Shown: positions 18,901 through 28,844, numbered from the stretch's first letter. The stretch is DNA of 64,000 nt from Chlamydia caviae GPIC (GCF_000007605.1 NC_003361.3:930001-994000), one strand, 5' to 3'. The notes: generated from the sequence alone by a model not told the origin. Numbers and translations are program-made.

Positions 18901-18983
18901 AGTTGCAAAACTTACGCATTTACCTATTGCTAACAGCTCTGGAAAAGTTTTCTTCGTATCATTGGGAAGCACTAAAAGTATAG
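15963..18983 (+). CDS. glyQS: Glycyl-tRNA synthetase, fused alpha and beta chains
   Basis: The alpha2beta2 bacterial enzyme is here a single 1006-residue protein. Residues 1 to about 290 are the alpha (catalytic) chain, with [29 protein letters not shown] and the class II motifs. After a short linker the beta chain starts near residue 312 with [14 protein letters not shown] and runs to the end, including a DALR-like C-terminus. The fusion is known in Chlamydiaceae and in plant organelle GlyRS. The upstream Shine-Dalgarno is AATCGGAG. A bidirectional hairpin (19004-19040) follows the stop. Confidence 0.96.
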   Translation: MSQPLTLQAMIAKILQFWSEQGCVIHQGYDLEVGAGTFNPATFLRALGPEPYKTAYVEPSRRPQDGRYGMHPNRLQNYHQLQVILKPVPSNFLSLYKESLQIIGLDLREHDIRFVHDDWENPTIGAWGLGWEVWLNGMEITQLTYFQAIGSKPLDTISGEITYGIERIAMYLQKKSSIFDVLWNDELTYGDITQASEKSWSEYNFDVANTQMWLKHFEDFAQEALATLDKGLPAPAYDFVIKASHAFNILDARGVISVTERTRYITRIRQLARAVADGYVEWRASLNYPLLHKQGVHKDETSPSLPCPKITTTENYLLEIGSEELPATFVPIGIQQLESLAKKLLADYNIGYESLEVLGSPRRLALLVYKLEPTAIQKAVEKKGPMLSSLFSDSGDITAQGEQFFASHNISIRHYDELSQHSLFEIREIGSVNYLFILHPEVCRDTVTILANELPKLIQSMKFPKKMVYDDSGVEYARPIRWIVSLYGTSILPFSFGKVVAGNTSMGHRQLDPREVPIPSCEHYIDTLRNACVVVSHKERREIIEQGLKLHSSDNVSPVANPRLLEETVFLTEHPFVTCAQFDKKFCALPKELLIAEMVNHQKYFPTQNTAKEITNQFILVCDNCPNDIIIEGNEKALTPRLTDGDFLFAQDLKTSLAIFVDKLKAVTYFEALGSLYDKVERLKAHKEVVYPLLPISSQEDITTAIEFCKADLVSAVVNEFAELQGIMGEYYIKHAGLSHAAAVAVGEHLRHITDGQTISTTGTLLSLIDRFDNLLSCFILDLRPTSSHDPYALRRQSLEILTLLHASEASLDLESLLHHLADNFPATVQGATWDKPAVIRDILTFIWGRLKTFMASLGFSKDEIATVLSDTSEKNPVEMLKSATALQAMKNSHRAILEKITTTHNRLKKILASLKLSTNTLTPIELDLQESQLKAALDHFDASVQTKDSKKDYFLSLGDLTDSINTFLNEVHVTSGSEELQNLRIYLLLTALEKFSSYHWEALKV

Positions 18984-19003
18984 AATTACTTCTAAGCATA
19001 AAA

Positions 19004-19040
19004 AAAAGTGGCTCTATAGATTCTATCTACGGCCACTTTT
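19004..19040. terminator. Bidirectional terminator after glyQS
   Basis: AAAAGTGGC (19004-19012) pairs with GCCACTTTT (19032-19040), a 9-bp stem around a 19-nt loop. The A/T flanks act as T-runs on either strand (seven on the minus strand). It ends glyQS and the convergent exported-protein gene at 19070. Confidence 0.7.
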
Positions 19041-19069
19041 CTCACTTTTGTCATTTCGATACACAAATC

Positions 19070-19516
19070 TTAAAGATAAAGTGGGGTGGTATCTAGAAGG
19101 GTTTCATCTTCTCCATCGAGTACGATAGTTACCATGAAAACACCGGGCTCTTCAGGGAACGCTGAACCAGGGAATCTATTCTTAAAATCTTCAAGTTTAG
19201 AATATTCTGCTACATTGCTATCATCGGGATGTAAAACAGCTATAGCTGCTGTATTTCTTAATGAAAATCCAAAGAAATCGCTGAGATCTAATCCTTCATC
19301 AACAAGATCTGCCAATACTTGTTGGTGGGTGCCGCTCATCAAAACAATAATTAAAGGAATGCTTTCTTCTCTAGCATATAGCAGAGCTTCTTCATAGTCT
19401 TGGAAAACATGAGCGACACAACTTTCTGAAACTACAGGAGCAGTTGTTTCTTCATCGGCGTGAACAAACTGACATGGCAATAATAAACATGATAATAAAG
19501 CTAATAAGATACGCAT
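19070..19516 (-). CDS. Small exported protein of the CT795 type, copy 1
   Basis: 148 residues. The ATG at 19514-19516 (Shine-Dalgarno AGGA) starts a clear signal peptide (MRILLALLSCLLLPCQFVHA); a longer upstream frame adds 11 residues before it and is less likely. The mature part begins DEETTAPV. It has F-x-DYEEALLYAREESIPLIIVL, then a long acidic middle, then PGVFMVTIVLDGEDE. This order (Y-x-EAL-x-x-A, charged turn, P-hydrophobic strand, late strand) resembles thioredoxin-fold exported proteins, but there is no CxxC. C. trachomatis CT795 has been reported as secreted into host cytosol. It is one of three tandem relatives with low mutual identity. Confidence 0.75.
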   Translation of the reverse strand: MRILLALLSCLLLPCQFVHADEETTAPVVSESCVAHVFQDYEEALLYAREESIPLIIVLMSGTHQQVLADLVDEGLDLSDFFGFSLRNTAAIAVLHPDDSNVAEYSKLEDFKNRFPGSAFPEEPGVFMVTIVLDGEDETLLDTTPLYL

Positions 19517-19574
19517 AAAACTACTTTTCCTAGTTAAAATGCCTATCACGATATCATGAGGCGTAGAAAAAAGA

Positions 19575-19604
19575 TATCCCGATTTTAAAATCTAGGTCGG
19601 GATA
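19575..19604 (-). terminator. Rho-independent terminator between exported-protein copies 1 and 2
   Basis: TATCCCGA (19575-19582) pairs with TCGGGATA (19597-19604), an 8-bp stem with a 14-nt loop. On the minus strand the hairpin is followed closely by six T (19567-19572). It would end the transcript of the gene at 19628-20143, so the paralogues seem to be separate units. Confidence 0.7.
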
Positions 19605-19627
19605 CCTGAAGAAAAAAACATTGTTTA

Positions 19628-20143
19628 TTATGAACGTGGGGAGATGATGGGCTTTATAGCATTGTCTAAAGGCAGATCAATCGGAGCCATATCCATGATT
19701 TTTTCATCACTATCAGTAACGCAAATAGTAATCAAATAGGCTCCCTTAAGATCTTTAACCTCTGGAAATAGCGCTTTAAATGCTGCTATTTCGGCAAGCA
19801 TAGGATCAGGAACCGGAGGATAGATTAATAAGTTAATCCCCGTGGGGCTCAACACAGCAAACTTTGCGTATTTACTAAGAACCGATCCTTCCATATCTAT
19901 CGCCATGGTATATAACGGTTGAAACGCTATAGTGTTCTCATCACTGTATAGAACGATCATAGTATTTCTACCTTCTTGTCTTACCGCAGTTAGACAATCG
20001 TCATAAGAATGAAATATAAAAGGATGCTTCTCTGAAATATCTTCGATCTGCTGGCCGCTGTCGTCTTCTTTCAATGTAGAGGTTTCTCCTGCAATAGCTG
20101 GCAGGGCTAACAACAGTGAGAGTATAGATAACAAGATGTGCAT
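19628..20143 (-). CDS. Small exported protein of the CT795 type, copy 2
   Basis: 171 residues with signal peptide MHILLSILSLLLALPAIAG, then GETSTLKEDD. The ATG has a strong Shine-Dalgarno (GGAGGA). The body follows the same plan as its neighbours: FHSYDDCLTAVRQEGRNTMIVLYS, a central region, AAFKALFPEV, then GAYLITICVTDSDEK. No CxxC is present. A terminator follows it, so it is probably transcribed alone. The role is unknown; an exported or secreted effector-like protein is possible by analogy with CT795. Confidence 0.75.
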   Translation of the reverse strand: MHILLSILSLLLALPAIAGETSTLKEDDSGQQIEDISEKHPFIFHSYDDCLTAVRQEGRNTMIVLYSDENTIAFQPLYTMAIDMEGSVLSKYAKFAVLSPTGINLLIYPPVPDPMLAEIAAFKALFPEVKDLKGAYLITICVTDSDEKIMDMAPIDLPLDNAIKPIISPRS

Positions 20144-20280
20144 AAGGCTCCTCCATTGCTAGTTTTATGGATATATTGGAGACAAAGATATCAAAGCCTT
20201 AGTTTTAGGAATAGTGTATTCTAATTTTAAAACAACAAGGGCTTCTACGGTCTAATTAAAATAAAAGAAAGATTAACTTC

Positions 20281-20334
20281 ATGTTGTTAAGTACCAGGCG
20301 TATAGAAAACTAGCGCCTGATAATATCACAACAT
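20281..20334 (-). terminator. Two-tier inverted repeat after exported-protein copy 3
   Basis: An outer pair ATGTTGT/ACAACAT (20281-20287 and 20328-20334) encloses an inner pair CAGGCG/CGCCTG (20295-20300 and 20314-20319). It sits 5 bp after the stop of the gene at 20340. The sequence beyond on the minus strand is only T-rich, so it is a probable rather than a certain terminator. Confidence 0.45.
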
Positions 20335-20339
20335 AAAAC

Positions 20340-20849
20340 TTATGATCTTGAATACATAGAAATAAAGGTAGAGACAGGAAGAACTCTTTGCACCTTATCA
20401 CGGCCCTTAGAATCTACAGTAATAAGAATCACACAGGGGTTTTGAAGATCTAACTCCCAAAAACGATCCTGAAAATCCGCCATGTATAAAATCATAGGAT
20501 CCATTTTAGGATAGAAATCCGTAGGGCTAATCAGACCTGGCTGCATAACGACAATATTAAATAGACCGGCCAGCTCAGTGGGGAAACAAAAATCTTTTTT
20601 AGTGATGTCTCCCCATACTTTTTTAGAAGTCGAATTAAAGTACACAAATATACAACACTTCCCGCTATCCTTAGCGTTTTCTAAAGCACTATGGTAGGAA
20701 TAATATACTCTTTCCCCATTAAGAAGTTCCACATGCTGTGGAGGAGAAAATTTATTATAAACAGGATCTTCACAACCTCTTAAAGACTGTTCTTTTCCCC
20801 AAGTAGGCAAAGATGCTAATAAAAAAAGAACAAAACAACAAAAACGCAT
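20340..20849 (-). CDS. Small exported protein of the CT795 type, copy 3
   Basis: 169 residues from the ATG at 20847-20849 (an in-frame ATG ten codons upstream would spoil the signal peptide). The signal is MRFCCFVLFLLASLPTWG. The mature part has VYYSYHSALENAKDSGKCCIFVYFNS, the same strand-helix pattern as copies 1 and 2, then ADFQDRFWEL and PCVILITVDSKGRD. The two adjacent Cys (KCC) are not in the thioredoxin CxxC place. It is the most upstream of the three in the minus-strand direction. No function is known to me. Confidence 0.75.
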   Translation of the reverse strand: MRFCCFVLFLLASLPTWGKEQSLRGCEDPVYNKFSPPQHVELLNGERVYYSYHSALENAKDSGKCCIFVYFNSTSKKVWGDITKKDFCFPTELAGLFNIVVMQPGLISPTDFYPKMDPMILYMADFQDRFWELDLQNPCVILITVDSKGRDKVQRVLPVSTFISMYSRS

Positions 20850-21005
20850 AAAATCAATTCCCCGCCTATCAAAATTCACAAAGCATATCGAATAGGCTTC
20901 TAATCAATGACTAGTTTCTCCGATATGGCGTAGGCAAAGATAGAATAACGGGGATATAAAATCACTATTTGCAAAAAATAATCTTATAAAACGCGATTCG
21001 ATATT

Positions 21006-21272
21006 CTAGATTTCGTTGTTTCTTGCTATCAATGTCTCTAATTCTATAGCTTGTTGATTCTGCCATTCTTGAAGTAAAGCAGAAGCTCCATAGCCAAGGC
21101 CTGCAGCCTTAGCAAGCTCACCAGCTTGACTAGATAAAGAACTACAACGGGCAGCTGCCAATCCCATGGCTTCCGAAACGATGATGCCACGGCTATGGTT
21201 CGACTCCGTTACCATCCCTCCGCAACATAGAGCCCAGGCAAGTATTGGTAAAAGAAACTTTAAAGTTTTCAT
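21006..21272 (-). CDS. Small exported protein, unknown
   Basis: 88 residues with an N-terminal signal (MKTLKFLLPILAWALCCGG) whose ALCC may be a lipobox. The mature part is Ala/Gly/Ser-rich (EAMGLAAARCSSLSSQAGEL, then AKAAGLGYGASALL) and ends with a polar helix. It has no Shine-Dalgarno worth the name, but a good promoter (21308-21336). It does not belong to the neighbouring triplet. I recall a similarly placed small ORF in C. trachomatis (CT794.1). Function unknown. Confidence 0.65.
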   Translation of the reverse strand: MKTLKFLLPILAWALCCGGMVTESNHSRGIIVSEAMGLAAARCSSLSSQAGELAKAAGLGYGASALLQEWQNQQAIELETLIARNNEI

Positions 21273-21307
21273 AAAAAACCAATGAATTAAAAAATTAACA
21301 AGGCAAC

Positions 21308-21336
21308 ATTTTATATTAAACTTATTAATTTTTCAA
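21308..21336 (-). promoter_or_regulatory. Candidate promoter of the small exported protein gene
   Basis: Minus strand: TTGAAA (21331-21336), a 17-nt AT-only spacer apart from one G, and TAAAAT (21308-21313). Both hexamers match five of six consensus positions. The predicted leader is about 29 nt. Confidence 0.55.
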
Positions 21337-21379
21337 TCTTTACAAATAGTTAATAATCATAGACAAAGAGGAAATATAA

Positions 21380-23155
21380 CTAACATTCCTGGGGATCTAG
21401 GAGAGTAACTATAACCCTATCTTTACGTAAACGGACATAATCTTCGAGAATGGAGAGTTTCTGTCCCTGGGGGCTTTTTGATTGACTTGCGAGTGGATGA
21501 CGGTGTTCCCTCCACTGACGATCTGCGAGCTTCTGTAAAGATTGTACAAATACGTTCTCAAGACAGTCGGTATTTATACGTCGTTTTATTAAAAGCTCTA
21601 TGATGATCTTATCTTCCAACAAGGATAGCGCTTTGTCAAAAGGAAGATTACTGTGATGTTTTTCGTAATATTCAATCAGATGGGAAAATAGCTTTCTACA
21701 CTCAGGATGTTTGAAATCCATAGCTGTGAAGTAATTTTTTGCTGTATGAGGAATACTGATGTTATGGGGTTTGCAAAATAGCATGCAGCGCAAAATATCG
21801 GTTTCAATAATCACATCGGAATGAATTTTTGGTAACTTCTCTTTATTAGCTACAGGGGCCTTGCTCGGTGTGATTCCTGATTCTAATTTCGCTAAGGAAA
21901 ATACCATACTTTCAGGGATCATCATCAAAGAAGCTAACTGCTTGAGATGCTCGTAGACAACAATAAGGTTCCCCCACTTTTTAATCTGTGTAATCGTCTC
22001 TTCAATTACCAGAGCCTTCTCTCTTGGAGAAAAATTCGGATACACACGAATTTTTTCACTAACAAGAAAAGTGAGGTAATCCTCACTTTGATCTAGTAGC
22101 TCTCCAAGAAGTCGAGCTCCTTTATGCATTAAAAAGGAATCAGGGTCTTCTCCTTTGGGAAGACGACAGACCATAACAGCGATCCCTGCCGTCTGGCACA
22201 TATCTCCAACACGAATGGCAGCTTTCACTCCAGCATCATCACCATCGAAAAGTAGATAAGCTTTAAGAACACCTAGTTTACTTAATTCTTTTACGTGATC
22301 TTCAGTGAAAGAGGTTCCTTGAGCAGCAAGAGTACAGTTAAACCCTGAGTCTATCATCTGCAAGCAATCCGCCTGACCTTCAACTAGAATCACACGTTTT
22401 TCTTTCGCTATTCTTCTCCGAGATAGATGGAGTCCAAAAAGAGCTCGAGACTTTTTAAAAATAATAGTTTCAGGAGTGTTGACATACTTACTCCCCCGTG
22501 TATTTTCCAAAAATTTTCTCGATGAAAACCCTATGGTATGCCCTAAGGCATCATGGACAGGGAAAATGATTCTACGGGAAAATAAAAACCATTTATTTCC
22601 TATGAAACCTGCATCTTCAAGCTGTTTTTCAGAAATATCTTTTTCCCGCATTGCTTGGATAAACAAGGTTTGTTCGGGAGCATAGCCTAAATGAAAACGG
22701 TCTATAGTATCTGGAGAGAATCCCCGACGATACAAATATTGTAAAGCTTCCCTCCCCTCAGCAAGCTGATACAAACAGAAACGGAAAAGTTTTTCTGCCT
22801 CACTGTTAATTTGACGTAATTCATCCTTAGCGCCTGTTGAGAAAGGAGATTGTGTATCCTTAATTTTAACAATTAAATCTACATGAAATTTCTTCGATAA
22901 AGTGAGAACAGCCTCACTAAATGAATACCCGAGATGGTTCATTAAAAAACTAATAGCATCCCCGTGAGCTCCACAACCAAAACAATGGTAGTAAGCCCCT
23001 GTCGGATTGATAATAAAAGAAGGCGTTTTTTCTACATGAAAGGGACAACACGCTTTATAGGTAGCTCCACTTCTTTTTAAATGGAGGTGTTCCGAAAGCA
23101 CTTCGATAATATCAATGCTGTGTCTAAGATTATCTAAACTTTCTTCTGTATACAT
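21380..23155 (-). CDS. dnaG: DNA primase
   Basis: DnaG lays RNA primers for lagging-strand synthesis. The 591-residue protein has the CHC2 zinc finger (C37, H40, C58, C61), then the RNA polymerase core with a TOPRIM domain (EGQADCLQM and DGDDAG), and a C-terminal helicase-binding region. Length is typical. It diverges from mutS across a 302-bp gap. Confidence 0.96.
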   Translation of the reverse strand: MYTEESLDNLRHSIDIIEVLSEHLHLKRSGATYKACCPFHVEKTPSFIINPTGAYYHCFGCGAHGDAISFLMNHLGYSFSEAVLTLSKKFHVDLIVKIKDTQSPFSTGAKDELRQINSEAEKLFRFCLYQLAEGREALQYLYRRGFSPDTIDRFHLGYAPEQTLFIQAMREKDISEKQLEDAGFIGNKWFLFSRRIIFPVHDALGHTIGFSSRKFLENTRGSKYVNTPETIIFKKSRALFGLHLSRRRIAKEKRVILVEGQADCLQMIDSGFNCTLAAQGTSFTEDHVKELSKLGVLKAYLLFDGDDAGVKAAIRVGDMCQTAGIAVMVCRLPKGEDPDSFLMHKGARLLGELLDQSEDYLTFLVSEKIRVYPNFSPREKALVIEETITQIKKWGNLIVVYEHLKQLASLMMIPESMVFSLAKLESGITPSKAPVANKEKLPKIHSDVIIETDILRCMLFCKPHNISIPHTAKNYFTAMDFKHPECRKLFSHLIEYYEKHHSNLPFDKALSLLEDKIIIELLIKRRINTDCLENVFVQSLQKLADRQWREHRHPLASQSKSPQGQKLSILEDYVRLRKDRVIVTLLDPQEC

Positions 23156-23457
23156 AAGTTATAAGCTTGGCTGTTCCTTGGTTATGCCATATTCACTGCT
23201 TTAAATGAAAGACAGCTCACTTTATGAATCGGTTATCAACAAAATTCTATATGATCCCCATCTTGATACCGAAGGATAAATGTAGTAATCTAGCAGGCTA
23301 ACGCATTGGAAAATTCGGCAAAATCTCTATGGTCTTTTACATGAGTTTGCTAATCTAACCAGCAGTTATTGAATTTATGGAATAGCAACATTTCTAAGCG
23401 TTGTCTTCCACTCAACTAGGTTAATCTCTAGGTAATATTTTCCTCAAAAGAAGAACT
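23156..23457. other. Divergent gap between dnaG and mutS
   Basis: 302 bp without a convincing gene. Two mini-ORFs occur on the plus strand. One is a 24-codon frame at 23205-23279 (MKDSSLYESVINKILYDPHL then DTEG) whose composition looks protein-like; the other is a 26-codon frame overlapping it in another register. Neither has a Shine-Dalgarno. C. trachomatis, as I recall, has a small gene here (CT793), so a remnant is possible. No clear promoter hexamer pair was found. Confidence 0.35.
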
Positions 23458-25938
23458 ATGACATCAAAAAAACCTACACCTATGATGAAGCAATGGCATC
23501 AATGTAAGGAGCAAGCAGGAGAGTCTCTCCTTCTCTTCCGCATGGGGGATTTTTACGAGGCTTTCTATGACGATGCTGTTTTGCTCTCTCAGAATTTAGA
23601 TATTAATCTCACGCAAAGACAAGGGATTCCTATGAGTGGAATTCCTGTATCTACAGTAAACGGGTATATAGACCGTTTGGTGAGTAAAGGATTCAAAGTT
23701 GCTATTGCCGAACAGATCGAAGAAGCACAAAACAATAAAGGAAAATCCGAACCTTTAGCTAGAGAACTGCAGAGATTTGTCACTCCAGGAACATTACTTT
23801 CTTCCTCACTACTTCCTGAAAAAGCGAATAATTATATTGTCTCTATCTATCGTGTTGGCTCTTTATTTGGATTTTCATGTTTAGATTTCTCCACAGGAGC
23901 ATTTCTGTTAAACGAATACGACAATATGAAAGATCTTATTGATGAAATCTGTCGTTTAGCCCCTACAGAAATCTTAAGCTGTGACAAATTCTATAAAAAA
24001 CACTTTGAGATCGTAGAACAAATCCAACAGCATTTAAAACTTACTTTATCTACCTACTCTGACTGGGCATTCGAGCATCAGTTTGCTACGCAGAAGTTAT
24101 CCTCCCATTTCAATGTATCGTCCTTGGATGGTTTCGGCCTCAAAGGTCTCGTTCCTGCTATTAACGCAGCAGGGGCTCTACTTTCCTATCTTCAAGATAA
24201 ACTTCTTTTACCTGTTGAGCACATTTCCGTACCCAAAACACACGGAAATCAAAAACACTTGCTCATAGATACTGCGTCTCAAGTAAACCTTGAGCTTTTA
24301 ACCCCTATACATGATCCTCAAGGGAAGAGTTCTCTTTTACATGTTATGGAACGCACCTGCACTCCTATGGGGGGCAGACTACTACGTAATACTTTAGTCA
24401 ATCCTTTTTACGATCAAAAAGAAATCTTGCTACGTCAAGATGCTGTGGAGTTTCTTTTGAATCGTTCGGAATTAAGAAAAAATCTACGATCTTTCCTGTC
24501 CCAAGTACGCGATCTAGAACGTTTAACTACGAAGATTACCACGGCATTAGCAGGTCCTAAAGATATAGGGATGCTTCGTGATTCATTAAATGCTAGTATG
24601 CATATTTGTGAGATTCTTTCTCCCCTACCTCTACCAGAATTTTTCCATGGAAAATTCACCCTAGGTCTTGGCCTAGCTTCTCTTTTAGAACTACTTTCTA
24701 AAGCTCTTTTTGGAGAACTACCTTTAAGAATCTCCGATGGAAATATTTTCTCTGATGATCACCATCCCGACCTTAAGCGCCTACGCTATACTCGTGAAAA
24801 TTCCAAAGAGTGGTTGTGGCAATATCAAGATGCTATCCGCACACAAACGGGAGTTAAAAAACTTAAAGTCTGCTATTCCCAAGTTTTAGGCTATTATATA
24901 GAAGTGAGTAGCGATCTTGCTCCTCTATTACCTAAAGATTTTATCCGCAGGCAATCACGTCTACATGCTGAGCGTTTTACAACAGAGAAGCTGCAAGAAT
25001 TCCAAGATGACATGCTTAATGTTTCCGATAAATTGCAGACGTTAGAGACGCAATTATTTAAGGATTTATGTGCGCAAATTCTTGAACAACGTGATGCAAT
25101 TCTTTCTCTATCTCAAGTCATCGCGGATACAGACTATATTCTTTCTCTTGCTGACCTTGCTGCAGAATATGGTTATTGTCGTCCTATTGTAGATACTAGC
25201 GACTCTCTGTCTATAACGGGAGGGATGCATCCTGTCGCACAAACATTATTAGATCGGGGAACTTTTATCCCCAATGATATAAAAATGCATAGTGCACGGA
25301 CACGAATGATTTTAATCACGGGTCCAAATATGGCGGGGAAATCCACCTATATCCGACAAATTGCTCTGCTTATCATTATGGCACAAATGGGTTCGTTTAT
25401 CCCTGCAAGATCTGCGCATATCGGCATGATTGATAAAATCTTCACGCGTATAGGTGCTGGAGATAATCTATCTAAAGGGATGTCTACATTCATGGTGGAA
25501 ATGGCAGAAACAGCTAATATTTTACATAATGCTACGGACCGCTCTTTAATCGTTCTTGATGAGGTCGGTCGAGGAACAAGTACTTATGATGGCTTAGCAA
25601 TTGCACAATCCGTTGTAGAGTATCTGCTATTTACCGAAGGGAAAAAAGCTAAAACTCTATTCGCCACGCATTATAAAGAACTTACAGATCTAGAGAATCA
25701 CTGTCCGCATGTAGAAAATTTCCATGCGGGGGTGAGAGAAAATGGCGGCCATCCTGTATTCTTATATGAGATTCTTAAAGGACATTCTCAGAAAAGTTTT
25801 GGAATACACGTTGCGAAACTTGCTGGCTTTCCTCTTTGTGTGATATCGAGGGCTCAACAGATCTTACGTCAATTAGAAGGCCCGGAAACGACTTCTAAGC
25901 AAACCCAAGAAAAAGTTCAGCAACTTACGTTGTTTTAA
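23458..25938 (+). CDS. mutS: DNA mismatch repair protein MutS
   Basis: 826 residues. The mismatch-binding domain has the Phe-x-Glu motif in [11 protein letters not shown] near residue 30, and the ATPase carries Walker [10 protein letters not shown] (from G622) and Walker [13 protein letters not shown]. The C-terminus is of standard length. It recognises base mismatches together with MutL (not in the window). uvrC starts 3 bp after its stop, so the two repair genes form a transcription unit. Confidence 0.97.
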
Positions 25939-25941
25939 ACT

Positions 25942-27759
25942 ATGCGTGTAAAGGATTTTACTCCGAAACTGGTTCCCACATCTCCAGGCGTTTATCTCAT
26001 GAAAGATGACTCAGGAGAGGTACTCTATATCGGAAAAGCAAAAAACTTACGCAATCGCATAACAACGTACTTTCAAAAACAAGGGGACTCTCGAGAAAGA
26101 ATTCCCTTCCTAATGAAGAAAACGACTACTATAGAAACGATTTTAGTTTCTAATGAAACTGAAGCTCTTCTTTTAGAAAATAACTTAATAAAAAAGCACC
26201 ATCCGAAATACAACGTACTTTTAAAAGATGATAAAACTTTCTTTTGTCTAGCGATATCTCTGACACACCCTTGGCCGAAAATAGACGCTATCCGCACGAA
26301 AGCGATTACATCTTCAAAAAGGCAGATCATTTTTGGCCCTTACGTAAGTGCCGAAGCCTGCAGAACTCTTTTAGAAGTTATTAGCCAATGGTTCCCACTA
26401 CGCACGTGTTCCAATCGTGAATTCGCTTCGAGAAGACGTCCTTGCATCCTTTATGAGATGAAACGGTGCTTAGCACCTTGTGTGCATCTATGTACGCATG
26501 AGGAATACGAAGAGACTTTAGAAAAAGCTGTATTATTTTTAAAAGGTAAGGTCTCTGAAATCATTCAAGATTTAGAAAAATCGATCGAGAAGGCCTCTCA
26601 AGAACAAAAGTTTGAACAAGCAGGAATTTACTACCGCACATTAAAACTTATTCAACAAGCTATGGAAAAACAGCATGTAGAAAAATTCCACTTTCAAAAT
26701 ATTGATGCTATTGGTCTATATAGAAAATACCAAGAAACGGTCATTACTGTATTAACGGTACGTTCAGGGAAATTACTTGGAGCCCGCCATTTCCCATTTT
26801 CAGAAAATGCTCAGGAAGATACGGATTTGCTCTCTTCCTTTATTTTACAATACTACGCCAATCAACCTCAGACTCCCAAAGAAATTCTTACTCCTATTCC
26901 TCTAAACATCCCTGAACTTCCATATTTGTTAAATAAAGATACGCCACCTCAGCTGCGCTCTCCGAAAACAGGTTATGGGAAAGAACTACTTACCTTAGCT
27001 AAAAATAACGCTAAGGTACATGCGGAAACGACTACACAATCTTCATCTCTACCTTATGAAGAGATGAAGAAAATTCTGAAATCTCCGGACTATCCTTACC
27101 GCATAGAATGTTATGACAATGCTCATTTACAAGGTTCTCACGGAGTTGGTGTGTACATTGTCTATGAAAATGATGCGTTCTCTCCAAAAAGTTACAGGAC
27201 ATTTTCTATCTCTTCTTTAGCACATAATGATCTGGCAACATTCCATGAAGTTCTATCACGTAGATTTAGTTCTCTTACCTCTTCTCTTCCTGATATGATT
27301 GTTATAGATGGAGGGCGCGCCCAATACTCTCAGGCAAAAAAAACATTAAAAGAACTTAATCTCACGGGAATTCAGGTTGTCTCCTTAGCTAAAGAAGCAA
27401 GCAACCATAGCAGCTCATTAAGAAACGAAAAATTATTCTGTGATACCTTCCCTCAGGGGATTCAACTAGCACCAACATCAAAACTTCTACAATTTTTCCA
27501 AAAGCTTCGTGACGAAGCGCATAGATTCGCCATCAGCAAACATCGTAGAAAACGTTATAAAGATCTCTTATTCCCTCAGGAGAAAATTCCCGGAATTGGT
27601 GAGGTAAAAAGAAAACGCTTATTACAGAAATTTAAAAGTTGGAAACAAGTTATGAAAGCCTCCCAGGGAGAGCTTGAGGCTATCCCTGGGCTAACGAAAA
27701 AAGACATTCAACAATTGCTGGCTAAGCAAGTTGAAGATTCAAAGCTTACTGAAGATTAA
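25942..27759 (+). CDS. uvrC: Excinuclease ABC subunit C
   Basis: UvrC makes both incisions in nucleotide excision repair. The 605-residue protein has the GIY-YIG nuclease ([20 protein letters not shown], residues 17-36), a Cys cluster (CSNRE to CLAPC), a UVR helix near residue 210, the RNase H-like second nuclease domain (IDGGRAQ) and two C-terminal helix-hairpin-helix motifs ([18 protein letters not shown]). It is directly behind mutS. Confidence 0.97.
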   Translation: MRVKDFTPKLVPTSPGVYLMKDDSGEVLYIGKAKNLRNRITTYFQKQGDSRERIPFLMKKTTTIETILVSNETEALLLENNLIKKHHPKYNVLLKDDKTFFCLAISLTHPWPKIDAIRTKAITSSKRQIIFGPYVSAEACRTLLEVISQWFPLRTCSNREFASRRRPCILYEMKRCLAPCVHLCTHEEYEETLEKAVLFLKGKVSEIIQDLEKSIEKASQEQKFEQAGIYYRTLKLIQQAMEKQHVEKFHFQNIDAIGLYRKYQETVITVLTVRSGKLLGARHFPFSENAQEDTDLLSSFILQYYANQPQTPKEILTPIPLNIPELPYLLNKDTPPQLRSPKTGYGKELLTLAKNNAKVHAETTTQSSSLPYEEMKKILKSPDYPYRIECYDNAHLQGSHGVGVYIVYENDAFSPKSYRTFSISSLAHNDLATFHEVLSRRFSSLTSSLPDMIVIDGGRAQYSQAKKTLKELNLTGIQVVSLAKEASNHSSSLRNEKLFCDTFPQGIQLAPTSKLLQFFQKLRDEAHRFAISKHRRKRYKDLLFPQEKIPGIGEVKRKRLLQKFKSWKQVMKASQGELEAIPGLTKKDIQQLLAKQVEDSKLTED

Positions 27760-27767
27760 AGAAAATA

Positions 27768-28250
27768 TTATTCTTCTACTTCTTCTTTGATCTCCTCTAA
27801 AAAGTCCTCTGCTGAGGGTAGGTCTGCAACACATAATTCTTCTGGCTCATCTTCTGATTCAGAGCGATCCTTAGGCTGAGTTAACCCCTTAATGATCACA
27901 TGAACGGAAGCTACATGAAGACCTGTATATTCGGATACTTCAGAAACTATACATCCCTGAATTTCTTCGGTTTTTTCTGGTATAGAAACACCGTAATCAA
28001 CGTTTACTTCGACACGAACCTTAACTAGATGATTTTTAGAATCTTGTTCTACATAGATTCCCTTCATTCTCTCGATATCTCTACCGAATAAAGTATCAAT
28101 TAAATTTCCCCCTAAAAGAGAAACCCCGTTGATTTTAGCTAAACAATGTAAAATAATTACTTGAATTACACGAGTCTCTATATCACGGCTGAATACAGTC
28201 TCTGGAAATTCAATTTCTTTCACATCTAGTTTTAAATTCTGCTTATCCAT
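27768..28250 (-). CDS. Asp23/Gls24-family protein
   Basis: 160 residues. The segment FSRDIETRVIQVIILHCLAK, then INGVSLLGG, then VRVEVNVDYGVSIPEKTEEIQ and VSVHVIIKG-like strands, is the alkaline-shock-protein 23 (DUF322) pattern. It has an acidic C-terminal tail. In Gram-positives these proteins are membrane-associated envelope-stress factors; the chlamydial role is unknown. It is convergent with uvrC (8 bp gap). There is no signal peptide or membrane helix. Confidence 0.7.
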   Translation of the reverse strand: MDKQNLKLDVKEIEFPETVFSRDIETRVIQVIILHCLAKINGVSLLGGNLIDTLFGRDIERMKGIYVEQDSKNHLVKVRVEVNVDYGVSIPEKTEEIQGCIVSEVSEYTGLHVASVHVIIKGLTQPKDRSESEDEPEELCVADLPSAEDFLEEIKEEVEE

Positions 28251-28340
28251 ATTCCTCCTATGTGCCTATTTCGCTAGCGAGAAATGTACTCTATAGAAAT
28301 AATAAGCGCTAGTGATTAGTCTAATGGTCAAGCGGTTAAT

Positions 28341-28844
28341 ATGCTACCCTCAATGCTTCCTATTTCTTTTTTTTTGATTTACATTCTGTTAGGGTTTTTA
28401 GCCGCTTACCTGGCTGTTAAAAAAAATCGTAACCCAATCGGTTGGTTTCTTGCAGGGATGTGCTTTGGATTCTTCGGAATCATTATTCTCCTCATCCTCC
28501 CGGACCTTTCCCCAAGGGATGGTGATTCTAATTCATCCGATGATAACGAACCATCCAATAATATTTTGCACTCTATTTTAGAAGATTCTTCTGTGATTTC
28601 CTCCCCATCTCCTGTGGATCAAGTCCTCAGAAATACAGAAAAATGGTTTTACTTAAACAAAGAAAAACAGAATATCGGACCAATGTCCTTAGAAGATCTT
28701 CTTGTATTTCTCAGAGATAAAGAAAAACATACCACAGAAAACATAAACCCCGAGGATGTTTGGGTATGGAAAAAAGGAATGGAAAATTGGGAAAGGGTCA
28801 GAAATATTCCGGAACTTAACGAGGCGTTAAAAATTCTTAAGTAA
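28341..28844 (+). CDS. Membrane protein with C-terminal GYF_2-type domain
   Basis: 167 residues. Two N-terminal membrane helices (ISFFLIYILLGFLAAYLAV and NPIGWFLAGMCFGFFGIIIL) are followed by a Ser/Asp-rich linker (about 55-95). A C-terminal domain follows, with WFYLNKEKQNIGPMSLEDL and WVWKKGMENWERVRNIPEL, matching the GYF_2/DUF4339 plan (x-W-Y-x-G-P-x-S...W-x-x-G-x-x-x-W). Such domains bind peptides in other proteins. The start is uncertain: the Shine-Dalgarno is weak and a second ATG lies four codons on. A terminator overlaps its end. I recall CT788 as the counterpart. Confidence 0.7.
   Translation: MLPSMLPISFFLIYILLGFLAAYLAVKKNRNPIGWFLAGMCFGFFGIIILLILPDLSPRDGDSNSSDDNEPSNNILHSILEDSSVISSPSPVDQVLRNTEKWFYLNKEKQNIGPMSLEDLLVFLRDKEKHTTENINPEDVWVWKKGMENWERVRNIPELNEALKILK

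Noticed and set aside
19070..21272. Possible genomic island around the small exported genes
   Set aside because: No integrase, repeats, tRNA junction or composition shift; flanking order (glyQS, dnaG) is the ordinary chlamydial one.
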